The notes under the pieces are model-generated. The model was not told where the DNA came from and ran no database searches. It was given only the letters and a program-made list of their open reading frames with translations. From RGIG2041 sp045537695 (GTDB taxonomy: Bacteria; Bacillota; Clostridia; UBA1381; UMGS1253): a stretch of DNA of 64,000 bases. A program made the position numbers and the translations under genes. The stretch lies in contig JAZSQB010000069.1 of assembly GCA_045537695.1 (NCBI GenBank), forward strand, positions 5,127-69,126. Direction: 5' to 3'. The stretch's first letter is position 1. Every line of letters begins with the position of its first letter. Positions 7,738 to 15,777 of the stretch are shown here, in pieces.

Positions 7738-9087
7738 ATGAAAAAGCCTACTTCTATAAAAACTAGAATAACAATATGGTACACAACACTTATGTTTGTA
7801 CTTGTATTAGTTGTGCTTTCTTTAGTTGGCGGACTTTCTTATCAACTTTCCATAGACAGTATTGAAAAAGATGTTATTCTTCAGGTTACACAGGTGACTG
7901 AAAAGCTATCCAAAAGACAGCCCGGTGTATTTGAAATAGTTGAAAATAAAGAAGAATTTAAAAATGTATCCATTTATGAGATTGGCGGGAAATATCTTGT
8001 CGGGCAGTATAATTACGATGTTGTAAACATCCCGTTTGAAGAAGGTATTCCCCGAAGAGAAAATATAGACGGGAAAGATTATATCGTTTATGATACACGC
8101 ACTCCGGGACCCCCCGGGATGCGTGGCGGCTTTTGGATAAGAGGTGTGGAATCGGTTAATTCTACGATGCTTTTGGGACGTTCTGCGATTATAATAATGC
8201 TTATTTTAATACCGCTTATCCTATTTTTAACAGCACTTGGCGGATATTATATTACTAAAAGAGCATTTCGACCTGTAAACAATATTACAAAAACTGCAAA
8301 TGATATTTCTGCACAAAAGGATATTTCACGACGAATTGAAATATCTCCCGATTCAAAAGAAGATGAACTTCATCACTTGTCAGTTACTCTTAATAAAATG
8401 CTTGATAAAATTGAAAACCTTATCAAGCAGGAAAAGCAGTTTACTTCGGATGCTTCTCACGAACTAAGAACACCAATAAGCGTTATTCTTGCACAAGGCG
8501 AATATCTTTTGGATATTGCAAAGGATGAAAAAGAAAAAGAACTTGCTCAGACAATAGTTGATAAATCAAAACAGGTTTCAAAGCTTGTATCAAGACTTTT
8601 GCTCCTTGCAAGAATAGACCAAAACAGACAAAAATTCAATAAGGAAAAGGTTGACCTCGGTGTGATTATTGATGTTGCAGTTGACAGTATGAAAGAATTG
8701 GCAGCACAGAAAGAAATTCTGCTTTTCTCAAATGTAGCCGAAGGTATTATTGTGGATGCAGATGAACCATTGCTTCTATCTGCAATTACAAATCTTATCA
8801 GCAACGGAATTAAGTACGGCAAAGAGTCCGGTCATGTATCTGTATCAGCTTCAAAGATTGGTGACAGAACAGAAATCATAGTTGCAGATAACGGCGTAGG
8901 AATATCAGGAGAAAACATTGATAAGATATGGACTCGCTTCTATCGTGTTGATGATGTCCGCAATGACGAATACGGAAGCAGTGGATTAGGTCTTTCAATG
9001 GTGAAAAGTATAATCGAACTACACGGTGGAGAGATTACTGTAAAAAGCAATATCGGTCAGGGAACAGAATTCAGAATTATGTTATAA
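7738..9087 (+). CDS. Sensor histidine kinase
   Basis: A 449-residue membrane kinase paired with the preceding regulator. Transmembrane helices lie at about residues 15-38 and 147-170, flanking an extracellular sensor of about 105 residues with a Pro/Gly-rich patch (TPGPPGMRGG). A HAMP region follows, then HisKA with phosphoacceptor His241 in SHELRTP. The HATPase domain has N-box LISNGIKYG, G1 ADNGVGI and G2 GSSGLGLSM. All catalytic boxes are intact. The signal is unknown. Confidence 0.95.
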   Translation: MKKPTSIKTRITIWYTTLMFVLVLVVLSLVGGLSYQLSIDSIEKDVILQVTQVTEKLSKRQPGVFEIVENKEEFKNVSIYEIGGKYLVGQYNYDVVNIPFEEGIPRRENIDGKDYIVYDTRTPGPPGMRGGFWIRGVESVNSTMLLGRSAIIIMLILIPLILFLTALGGYYITKRAFRPVNNITKTANDISAQKDISRRIEISPDSKEDELHHLSVTLNKMLDKIENLIKQEKQFTSDASHELRTPISVILAQGEYLLDIAKDEKEKELAQTIVDKSKQVSKLVSRLLLLARIDQNRQKFNKEKVDLGVIIDVAVDSMKELAAQKEILLFSNVAEGIIVDADEPLLLSAITNLISNGIKYGKESGHVSVSASKIGDRTEIIVADNGVGISGENIDKIWTRFYRVDDVRNDEYGSSGLGLSMVKSIIELHGGEITVKSNIGQGTEFRIML

Positions 9088-9201
9088 ATGTAGAATTTGT
9101 TTAAATAAGTTTTTATCTAAAAAGAAATTTTACAATATAAACAAACAGAGTCCCCGAGAATTTTGAACAGAACCAGTAAAAACGGACAATGACAAAAAAG
9201 A

Positions 9202-9245
9202 CCTCCTATGGTAGAATAAAATAAACTACCATAGGAGGATTTTTT
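9202..9245 (+). promoter_or_regulatory. Hairpin sequestering the orfA ribosome-binding site
   Basis: CCTCCTATGGTAG (9202-9214) and CTACCATAGGAGG (9226-9238) form a perfect 13-base stem with an 11-base loop. The right arm contains the AGGAGG Shine-Dalgarno sequence. It is followed by six T and then the orfA ATG at 9246. The structure can terminate outside transcripts and hide the start site, a known way for insertion sequences to limit transposase translation. Confidence 0.75.
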
Positions 9246-9581
9246 ATGCCGAGAAGTTACAGACATATGAAAGATTATGAATTAGAAATATTGGAGTTAA
9301 AAGCAGAAGGAAAGACCAATCGTGAAATATGCGAAAAGTTTGGTTTTGAAATGAAACAAATCAAGAATTTTATCAATAGATACAACAAAAATCAAAGGAA
9401 GATAGCGGCAGGGATTTCAATTAAACGAAAAGGCAGACCGCTAAAAAACTATGTTGTTAGCGAACAAGAAAAAGCTGCAGAATTAAGATATATTCTTGCT
9501 CGTAAAGATGCAAAGATTAGAACATTAGAAATGGAAAATGAACTGATGCGGGATTTTCTCTCGCTCACAGAAAGGAAGTGA
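9246..9581 (+). CDS. IS3-family transposase OrfA (HTH protein)
   Basis: A 111-residue protein with an N-terminal helix-turn-helix (KAEGKTNREICEKFG, about residues 19-33) and a C-terminal leucine-rich coiled coil (about 80-105, KIRTLEMENELMRDFL), as in IS3 OrfA. It binds the terminal inverted repeats and forms the OrfAB fusion by frameshifting in this family. Its last four bases overlap orfB. No classic A6G slippery run is visible at the overlap. Confidence 0.88.
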   Translation: MPRSYRHMKDYELEILELKAEGKTNREICEKFGFEMKQIKNFINRYNKNQRKIAAGISIKRKGRPLKNYVVSEQEKAAELRYILARKDAKIRTLEMENELMRDFLSLTERK

Positions 9582-10432
9582 GAGCAAGGGTAAAATATAT
9601 GGTTATCTATCGTCATAAGGAAAAGTATTCGATTAGTGAGATGTGTAGATTTTTTGATGTATCAAGAAGTGGTTATTACAGTTATGTATCCCGTATGGAA
9701 TTACCAGCAAAAGATTTGCCTTTAGCTGAGAAGATAATGGAATGTCAAGAAAAATGTGGCAAAACTTATGGCTATCGTAGAGTACATATATGGCTTGAAA
9801 GACAAGGAATACATCACAATCCAAAAACAATACTTCGAGTAATGCAGAAATACAACATGTTATCTGATGTCAGAAGAAAGAAATATCGTAATTATGGAGA
9901 GAGTTTACACCGCTACCCAAATTTGCTAAATAGAGATTTCAACGCAGAAAGACCAAATCAAAAATGGGTTACAGATATTTCATATATTAAAACTTATCAA
10001 GGAACCTTGTATTTATCTGTAATTAGGGATTTATACGACAACAGTATTATTGCATATAAGATGGGAACAGAACAAAACACAAACCTTGTACTCTCAACAA
10101 TTAGAGAGGCAAGGAAAAGAGAAAAGGTCACTACAGAGCTGCAACTCCATAGTGACCAAGGCTTTCAGTATACTTCACACGCGTACTTTAAGCTAACTAA
10201 ATCATACAACATTACGCCGTCAATGTCAAGAAAAGGTAATCCATACGATAATGCTTTAGCCGAAAATTTCTTCTCTATTCTTAAAACAGAGTGTATTTAT
10301 CGGACAAAGATTCAAACATACGATGACGCACGGCAGCTAATAGATGAATACATATATTTTTATAACAATGAAAGAATTCAATTAAAAACAAAACTGACAC
10401 CGTATGAAAAACGATGTCAGTATGTTGCATGA
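9578..10432 (+). CDS. IS3-family transposase OrfB (DDE integrase domain)
   Basis: A 284-residue protein with an HTH_21 segment near the N-terminus and an rve catalytic core. The DDE residues are Asp133 (WVTDIS), Asp193 (LHSDQG) and Glu229 (ALAENFFS), with the family's D(35)E spacing. The C-terminal YFYNNERIQ motif is typical of IS3. The GTG at 9578 overlaps the orfA stop, so expression is either by coupling or as a frameshifted fusion. The gene appears complete. Confidence 0.95.
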   Translation: MRARVKYMVIYRHKEKYSISEMCRFFDVSRSGYYSYVSRMELPAKDLPLAEKIMECQEKCGKTYGYRRVHIWLERQGIHHNPKTILRVMQKYNMLSDVRRKKYRNYGESLHRYPNLLNRDFNAERPNQKWVTDISYIKTYQGTLYLSVIRDLYDNSIIAYKMGTEQNTNLVLSTIREARKREKVTTELQLHSDQGFQYTSHAYFKLTKSYNITPSMSRKGNPYDNALAENFFSILKTECIYRTKIQTYDDARQLIDEYIYFYNNERIQLKTKLTPYEKRCQYVA

Positions 10433-10445
10433 TTATTTGATAATT

Positions 10446-10466
10446 ACTACCGTAGTAGTCTTTTTT
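10446..10466 (+). terminator. Short hairpin after orfB
   Basis: ACTAC and GTAGT with a four-base loop are followed by C and six T. A second hairpin, TTTTGTGC and GCACAAAA (10463-10483), overlaps the T-run. Both lie inside the IS right end. Confidence 0.5.
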
Positions 10467-10534
10467 GTGCTGTCTGCACAAAATGGTGCAGTTCATTTTT
10501 CTCGGGGACTTTTATCATAATTAAATATATTTTT

Positions 10535-10590
10535 GTGTCAAACTCTTTAAATAGTCTTTTATACTCCCTGACACCAATCCTGACACCAAT
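10535..10590. repeat. Island end repeat, right-end type, copy A
   Basis: GTGTCAAACTCTTTAAATAG, then CTTTTATACTCCC, then two direct TGACACCAAT repeats. It aligns closely with 16466-16521. GTGTCA is the inverse of TGACAC, so the block has one inverted and two direct copies of the same motif, which suits recombinase arm sites (inferred). Confidence 0.6.
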
Positions 10591-10631
10591 TTTTTATGAA
10601 ATATATAGTGTTATACGGGAATATATAGAAT

Positions 10632-10733
10632 TCAGCTTTTGTGAAACCCCCTTGTATATAGCCATTTAGAAAGCTTTATAAGGATATATAGACTTATAGA
10701 AAAAAGTACATGAGTTACTATACCTAATTTCAT
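10632..10733 (-). pseudogene. ychF 5' fragment (second attachment core)
   Basis: On the minus strand an AAGGAG Shine-Dalgarno sequence and ATG open a frame MKLGIV, identical to the first six residues of YchF. It then diverges (THVLFSIS...) and stops after 33 residues. The matching core is 10717-10733. This is a displaced start of another ychF allele, as expected at the junction between two integrated elements. It is not expected to encode a functional protein. Confidence 0.7.
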
Positions 10734-10749
10734 AAGTTTTAAATCTCCT

Positions 10750-10880
10750 TTATTTTCAAGGGTTTCAGAATTGGTCTGACACCAATTTGACACCATTATA
10801 ATTTTATTGTTGATAAATTTTATACTAAATAATCATATCACAATGTTGGATAATAGTCAATTATTCTGCGTGTTTTTGTT
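10750..10880. repeat. Island end repeat, copy 2 (left-end type)
   Basis: This block repeats copy 1: CTCCTTTATTTTCAAGGGTT, then TGACACCAATTTGACACC (10777-10794), then the ATATCACAATGTTGGATAAT segment and AGTCAATTATTCTGCGTG. Apart from the variable 40-base middle it is nearly identical to 3030-3160. It forms the left end of cargo block 2. Confidence 0.65.
10832..10860 (-). promoter_or_regulatory. Leftward promoter in end repeat 2
   Basis: Minus-strand TTGACT (10855-10860), 17-base spacer, TATGAT (10832-10837). It is the counterpart of the ychF promoter and here reads only into the 33-codon ychF remnant. Confidence 0.55.
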
Positions 10881-11028
10881 CTGATTTTTGTGTTTCTGAT
10901 TGAGAAATGTTATAAAACGTACTTTTTAGATGTTAAATAGTTTGTGAGTAAGATTATACCTTAAACCGCACCTCAGACGGTAGTGGATTAATTACAGATA
11001 TGACTGCATGCCTTTTAACGAGCGAAAA

Positions 11029-11907
11029 TTAATTTTTATAATGAATATTTTTATATTCACGAGGAGACATACCCATTATTTTATTAAAATTACGGTTAAA
11101 AGTAGAAAAATCATTATATCCGCACAGTCCGTAAATGGCGGTGATTTTATAGCCTTTTTTTATATATGAAGTTGCCGCCTTTATACGGCATGTGTTTAAG
11201 TAATCATTAAATGAATGACCTGTTGTTTTAAAAAACAGTGCACAGAAATTGCTCTTTGACATAGCGGACTTCTTCGAAATTTCGTTTAATGTAATTTTAT
11301 CTGCAAAATTATTTTCTATGTATTCGACGCAGTGGAGAACAAACTGTCTGTTGTCTTCAAAATGCTCTGATATATCGTGTTCATCCTTTGTGAAATACTC
11401 GCGGGCAAGCATTGTAACAAGTAACTGTGCATAGGCTTGTACCGTATCGTAATAAGCGATTGGCTTTTGGTTGAATTCTTTTAAAATGTGCGCCATTATG
11501 TTTTCAATGTAGAAAATTTCTTCAGAATTCATCAAAACTTTTGGTTTTACATATATGTCTTCGTTTGATTGCAGCGAACGAAGAAAATTTCTTGCAAGCT
11601 TGTTGGTGGTATACTGATCAAAAAACAGTTCCTCCATAAACGAAAAAGAGTAAAACACTGTGTTGTGTAACGGAGTTATGCAGTGTGTTACACCGGGCGG
11701 AATAATAAACATATCTCCTTGCGTTAAGTGCGCTGACTCATTTTCAACATTGTGTTCAAGGCTTCCCTTTGATATATAATAAATCTGAAAATATTCGTGA
11801 GTGTGCGGTTTTTGCGCTTCTGTTACCTTGGCGAGTTTTTGAATATGAAAGTTTTCGGTGGAGTTTTCATAATAAGAAAGAACAAAATTTTTGACATCCA
11901 TCATCAT
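11029..11907 (-). CDS. AraC-family regulator with cupin domain
   Basis: A 292-residue transcription factor. The N-terminal part (about 30-120) is an AraC-binding cupin (HTHEYFQIYYISKG, FIIPPGVTHCI). The C-terminal part (about 190-290) holds two helix-turn-helix motifs, including MSKSNFCALFFKTTGHSF and GYNDFSTFNRNFNKIMG. It is divergent from the AtuA operon across a 100-base gap that contains two direct repeats, so it very likely regulates that operon. The ligand is unknown. Three ATGs occur in a row at the start; the second or third is better spaced from AGAGGTGA. Confidence 0.92.
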   Translation of the reverse strand: MMMDVKNFVLSYYENSTENFHIQKLAKVTEAQKPHTHEYFQIYYISKGSLEHNVENESAHLTQGDMFIIPPGVTHCITPLHNTVFYSFSFMEELFFDQYTTNKLARNFLRSLQSNEDIYVKPKVLMNSEEIFYIENIMAHILKEFNQKPIAYYDTVQAYAQLLVTMLAREYFTKDEHDISEHFEDNRQFVLHCVEYIENNFADKITLNEISKKSAMSKSNFCALFFKTTGHSFNDYLNTCRIKAATSYIKKGYKITAIYGLCGYNDFSTFNRNFNKIMGMSPREYKNIHYKN

Positions 11908-11943
11908 TCACCTCTGTTTGCATTATAACATCCTTTTAGAATT

Positions 11944-11975
11944 AATGCAATATAAAAAAGAAAAAATGCAATATA
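11944..11975. promoter_or_regulatory. Direct-repeat operator between araC-like gene and atuA-like operon
   Basis: AATGCAATATA occurs at 11944-11954 and again at 11965-11975, 21 bases apart, that is two helical turns on one face. An inverted partial copy (TTTGCATTATAA) lies near 11917. This layout fits binding by an AraC-type dimer; the assignment is inference. Confidence 0.5.
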
Positions 11976-12016
11976 TATGCTTTTTGTTGTGCTAAAATTA
12001 AAATGAGGTGATAGAT

Positions 12017-13330
12017 ATGAAAATAGTTGCATTAAACGGACTTTTAGGGTATGGGTACAGCAAAGAGGCTTTGGATGTCGCTTTTTCAGAAAAGGTTGAT
12101 TATCTTGGCGTGGATGCAGGCTCAACCGATCCCGGGCCGTATTATCTTGGAAGTGGTAAATCATTTACAGACCGCGGTGCGGTAAAAAGAGATGTATCCT
12201 TGGCTTTGCCAAAGGCATTGGAACATAAAGCGCCGTTTATCATCGGCAGTGCGGGCGGCGCAGGCAGCAGTGAACATGTTGCATGGCTGAAAGAAATCAT
12301 TTTAGAGATTGCAAAAGAAAAAAAGCTTAATTTTAAATTGGGTACAATTTTAAGTGATGTATCCACTGCGTACGTACTTGAAAAATACGATAACGGTAAG
12401 TTGATAGATATGAGTAGCGAGTTTCCTGCAGATAAAAACGCAATCCAAGACAGCGTACGTATTGTGAGTCAGATCGGTATCGCGCCGATTATAAAGCTGC
12501 TGGAAGAAAAGTGCGATGTTATTTTATGCGGACGAGCGTGCGATACGGCAATTTATGCTGCACCGTGCATATATGAAGGCTATAAAGAAGGTCTTGCTTT
12601 TCATATGGCAAAGATTATGGAATGCGGTGCTATGTGTTCCGAGCCGGTTGCGGCGGCTGATGTTATGCAGGCGTATATGTATGACGATTACTTTGAGCTT
12701 CGTCCTGCAAATCCAATCAGAAAATGTACGGTTGACAGGGTAGCAGCACATACACTTTATGAACAATCGAATCCTTATTTAATATTTGAGCCTGATGGTG
12801 TTTGTAATCTTACAAACTCTGTGTTCACACAAGTTGACGAAAGAACGGTGAGAGTTTCCGGCTCGGTATTTGAAGAAGCGCCGGAAAAGACCTTAAAGTT
12901 GGAAGGTGTCAGATGTGCAGGTTTCAGAACAATATGCCCTGCCACAATTTATGATCCGAAAACCATAGAAAATTTTGATTTTATTGTTAATACAGTAACA
13001 GAATTTGTTAAAGAAAATACAAAAGAGACAATGCCTGATAACAGTTATAAGCTTTTCTTTAAAACCAGCGGCGGAAAAGAAAGTTCTATGGGTGTTGTAA
13101 TAGACGTTGTAGGAAAAACACAGGAAATTGCTGATACAGTATGTGCACTGATCAGAAGCAGAATGCTTCACTGTGACTATGTAGGAAGAAAATCATCCGC
13201 AGGCAATCTTGCATTTCCATTTTCACCTTCAGATATTCACGTGGGGGCTGTTTATGAATTTTCCGTGTTCCATCTAACAAAGGTGAATTCTCTTATGGAA
13301 ACGGCAAAAATTCTGATCGAGGAGGTTTAA
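12017..13330 (+). CDS. AtuA-family (DUF1446) protein
   Basis: A 437-residue protein of the acyclic-terpene-utilisation AtuA / DUF1446 family. It starts MKIVALNGLLGYGY, with LGVDAGSTDPGPYYLG at about residues 36-51 and GSAGGAGSSEH at about 80. These are the usual family landmarks. The biochemical reaction of the family is not established. The partner DUF4387 gene follows after one base, a pairing often seen for this family. A GTG at 12008 is possible, but the ATG at 12017 has GAGGTGA at normal spacing. The operon context (amidohydrolase, hydratase) points to catabolism of a small organic acid or amide. Confidence 0.88.
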   Translation: MKIVALNGLLGYGYSKEALDVAFSEKVDYLGVDAGSTDPGPYYLGSGKSFTDRGAVKRDVSLALPKALEHKAPFIIGSAGGAGSSEHVAWLKEIILEIAKEKKLNFKLGTILSDVSTAYVLEKYDNGKLIDMSSEFPADKNAIQDSVRIVSQIGIAPIIKLLEEKCDVILCGRACDTAIYAAPCIYEGYKEGLAFHMAKIMECGAMCSEPVAAADVMQAYMYDDYFELRPANPIRKCTVDRVAAHTLYEQSNPYLIFEPDGVCNLTNSVFTQVDERTVRVSGSVFEEAPEKTLKLEGVRCAGFRTICPATIYDPKTIENFDFIVNTVTEFVKENTKETMPDNSYKLFFKTSGGKESSMGVVIDVVGKTQEIADTVCALIRSRMLHCDYVGRKSSAGNLAFPFSPSDIHVGAVYEFSVFHLTKVNSLMETAKILIEEV

Positions 13331-13331
13331 A

Positions 13332-13631
13332 ATGAAAAAACTGATTGATTACACAAAAATTTTAAGAAGCAAAAATGCAGGTCCTCTTTTTATTACATTT
13401 GATTTGATTTTCCATACAAAAGAAGATATGCAGTATGTAGAACAAAAGCTTACAAAAGCAGACATTGTAAAAGCTTATGATGTTGCCGAGGAGAAAATAG
13501 ATATTATCGCCTACGGTGTTGTAAATTCCATTAAAATAACTTTCCCAAGAAAAAATATAAGCGGCAGTCTTGCAGATAACGATATTTACGGATGTCAGCA
13601 ACATATGCCGCTGGCAAATATTGAAATATAG
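13332..13631 (+). CDS. DUF4387 protein (AtuA partner)
   Basis: A 99-residue protein with the DUF4387 landmarks: LRSKNAGP near the N-terminus (about 12-19), FDLIFHT, and the C-terminal DNDIYGCQQHMPLANIEI. In other genomes this domain follows AtuA-type proteins or is fused to them, so it is the likely small subunit. The function is unknown. GAGGAGG before the ATG is strong, and the start lies one base after the AtuA stop. Confidence 0.85.
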   Translation: MKKLIDYTKILRSKNAGPLFITFDLIFHTKEDMQYVEQKLTKADIVKAYDVAEEKIDIIAYGVVNSIKITFPRKNISGSLADNDIYGCQQHMPLANIEI

Positions 13632-13640
13632 CGGGGGATT

Positions 13641-14843
13641 ATGGCAATGTATGCAGATAAAGATTATATAATTTCGTTAAGACGTGAAATGCACGAATAT
13701 CCTGAAATCGGGTTTGATTTACCTAAAACAATTGCGGTTGTAAAAAGAGAGCTTGATAAACTCGGTATTGAATATACTACAAAATACGGAGAATCAAGTG
13801 TAGTAGGTATTATAAACCCTGATAAAAAACATTTTACAATTGGTATTCGTGCAGATATGGATGCTTTGTTGATTGAAGAAAAGACAGATTTACCTTTTAA
13901 ATCAAAAATCAAAGGGCAGATGCACGCCTGTGGACACGACGCGCATACAGCAATGCTTTTAGGTACTGCCAAAGCCTTAAAAGAAATGGAAGATAAGATT
14001 TGCTGCAGAGTTATGCTTGTTTTCCAGCCTAGCGAGGAAGGTATTAGAAGCGGCGCGGAGGCACTTGTAGCAGGCGGTCTTATGGATGAAATTGACGTTA
14101 TCATCGGTATGCATATTGAAAATTGGTTGGCATCCGGCTGCATCGGGGTATGCAAGGGAAGTTCGATGGCTTCCAGCCGTAGTTTCAAGCTTGATTTTTA
14201 CGGAAAGACTGCGCACGCAACGTTACCGCACTCGGGCACTGATGCGTTGGCGACTGCCATCCGCACATACAATAACATTCAGTATATGCTTGGAAGAGAA
14301 ATCAATCCGTTTTCGAAATATGTGTGTTCTGTAGGTAAACTTACGGGTGGCACTTCGCAGAATATTATAGCAGATCATGCCTATATGCTCGGCACAATCA
14401 GAACATTTGATATGGAGTTGGATGCGTTCTTAATCAGAAGGATTGAAGAAATCGCGAAGAATGCCGCTGCAGAAGTGGGCGCAAAAGCGGAACTGGATAC
14501 AAGTCTGAAGGCGTTTGTTGTATATAACAATCCCTATATTTCTGATTTGGTTCTTTCTGCAGGTGAAAAAATCGTTGGCAAGGAAAGGGTAGTAAATATG
14601 CCGGAAAAGCTTAGTTCGGAAGATTTTTCGCAGTATCTTACCAAAAAGCCCGGTGTGTTTTTAAGACTCGGCACACGCAATGAGGAAAAGGGGTGTGTGA
14701 CCCTGCCGCATAATAATGATTTTTTAATAGACGAAGATGCGTTCCCTGTCGGAACTGATGTATGTGTTCAGTTTGTACTTGATAATATGGACGGTATAGA
14801 TATGGAGAGCGTTGAAAAATCGGATGAAAGGAAAAAGAGGTGA
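13641..14843 (+). CDS. M20-family amidohydrolase
   Basis: A 400-residue M20D-type metallohydrolase, the family of hippurate, IAA-amino-acid and N-acyl-amino-acid hydrolases. Metal ligands are visible in ADMDAL and HACGHDAHTAML (about residues 74-107), PSEEG (about 135) and GMHIE (about 157). The dimerisation (lid) domain spans about 180-290. It probably removes an acyl or amino group from the substrate handled by this operon; the substrate is not deducible. It lies 9 bases after the DUF4387 gene and 6 before the hydratase alpha gene. Confidence 0.92.
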   Translation: MAMYADKDYIISLRREMHEYPEIGFDLPKTIAVVKRELDKLGIEYTTKYGESSVVGIINPDKKHFTIGIRADMDALLIEEKTDLPFKSKIKGQMHACGHDAHTAMLLGTAKALKEMEDKICCRVMLVFQPSEEGIRSGAEALVAGGLMDEIDVIIGMHIENWLASGCIGVCKGSSMASSRSFKLDFYGKTAHATLPHSGTDALATAIRTYNNIQYMLGREINPFSKYVCSVGKLTGGTSQNIIADHAYMLGTIRTFDMELDAFLIRRIEEIAKNAAAEVGAKAELDTSLKAFVVYNNPYISDLVLSAGEKIVGKERVVNMPEKLSSEDFSQYLTKKPGVFLRLGTRNEEKGCVTLPHNNDFLIDEDAFPVGTDVCVQFVLDNMDGIDMESVEKSDERKKR

Positions 14844-14849
14844 AACTTT

Positions 14850-15767
14850 GTGATTAAAACAGAAGTTTATGAACAGGCGCTTTTTGAAACAATTAAACGC
14901 GGCGCGACGGAAATTTCTCCGGATGTAAAAGAAGCGTTTATGAAGGCAATAGCGAGAGAAGAAAATGTTGATGCACAAAAAGGATTGAAAGCCACGCTGG
15001 AAAGCATGGAAATGTCGAAGGTGCGGGAAAATCCGCTTTGTGTGGATACGGGCTGGCCTATTTTCTATTTTAAGGTTGGTAATCAGTGTGAGATAGAAGG
15101 CGGATTTGTAGAGCTCGAGAATGCTGCTCGCCGTGCGGTTGCAAAGGCTACAGAACTCGGTTATTTAAGAGCTACAATGAAACATCCTTTAACAGGATAT
15201 GACCCGGGAAACAACATAGGTATGAATATTCCTGATTTTACATATCAGTTTGTTGACGGTGATGCAATCGAGATGTCCTATGCAGCAAAAGGTGGCGGTA
15301 GTGAATGCTTCGGCGGCACAAGACACAGAATCGTCGCTTTTGCGGATGGAATAAAAGGTATTGAGAAATTTGTAATTGACAGCTTTGTGGCATCGGCAAG
15401 AGCGGGTGCGGTATGTCCTCCGTCAGTGCTTGGTATCGGTATCGGCGGAACAGCAAATGTTGCTGCAAATCTTGCTAAAGAGGCAGCGTGCTTACGAACT
15501 GTCGGCTCAAAGCACCCTGACCCGATGTTTGCAAAAATAGAAGAAGATTTATATGAAGCTATTAACAGTCTTGGAATAGGTATTTTAGGCGCAGGAGGAA
15601 GCACCTCTGTACTTGCTGTAAATGTTGAATATGCATATACTCATATTGCGGGAATTGCCTGTGCAACGAGTACTAACTGTATGGTTGCGCGCCGTGCATC
15701 TACAAGAATTGATGCAGACGGTAAAGTAACAAAAATGATAAGTCCCAACTGGTTTGGCGACAGATAG
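14850..15767 (+). CDS. Fumarase/tartrate-dehydratase-type hydro-lyase, alpha subunit
   Basis: A 305-residue alpha subunit of a class I fumarase-type Fe-S hydro-lyase. Candidate [4Fe-4S] cysteines are in CVDTGWP (about residue 64), CPPSVLG (about 190) and CATSTNC (about 270). The conserved GKGGGSE-like segment appears as AAKGGGSECFGG. Length is close to TtdA of tartrate dehydratase and slightly longer than typical clostridial fumarase alpha subunits. Fumarate, tartrate or a methylated relative such as mesaconate are all possible substrates. GTG start with GAGGTGA. Confidence 0.85.
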   Translation: MIKTEVYEQALFETIKRGATEISPDVKEAFMKAIAREENVDAQKGLKATLESMEMSKVRENPLCVDTGWPIFYFKVGNQCEIEGGFVELENAARRAVAKATELGYLRATMKHPLTGYDPGNNIGMNIPDFTYQFVDGDAIEMSYAAKGGGSECFGGTRHRIVAFADGIKGIEKFVIDSFVASARAGAVCPPSVLGIGIGGTANVAANLAKEAACLRTVGSKHPDPMFAKIEEDLYEAINSLGIGILGAGGSTSVLAVNVEYAYTHIAGIACATSTNCMVARRASTRIDADGKVTKMISPNWFGDR

Positions 15768-15777
15768 GAGGATACAT

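Larger units (their letters stand above)
9149..10510 (+). mobile_element. IS3-family insertion sequence (IS150-like), about 1.36 kb
   Basis: Terminal inverted repeats GTCCCCGAGAATTTTGAAC (from 9150) and, on the other strand, GTCCCCGAGAAAAATGAAC (10509 inward) agree at 16 of 19 positions. They enclose the overlapping orfA and orfB of an IS3-type transposase. No matching short target duplication is visible next to the ends. It sits at the right side of cargo block 1. Both reading frames are open, so it may still be active. Confidence 0.9.
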
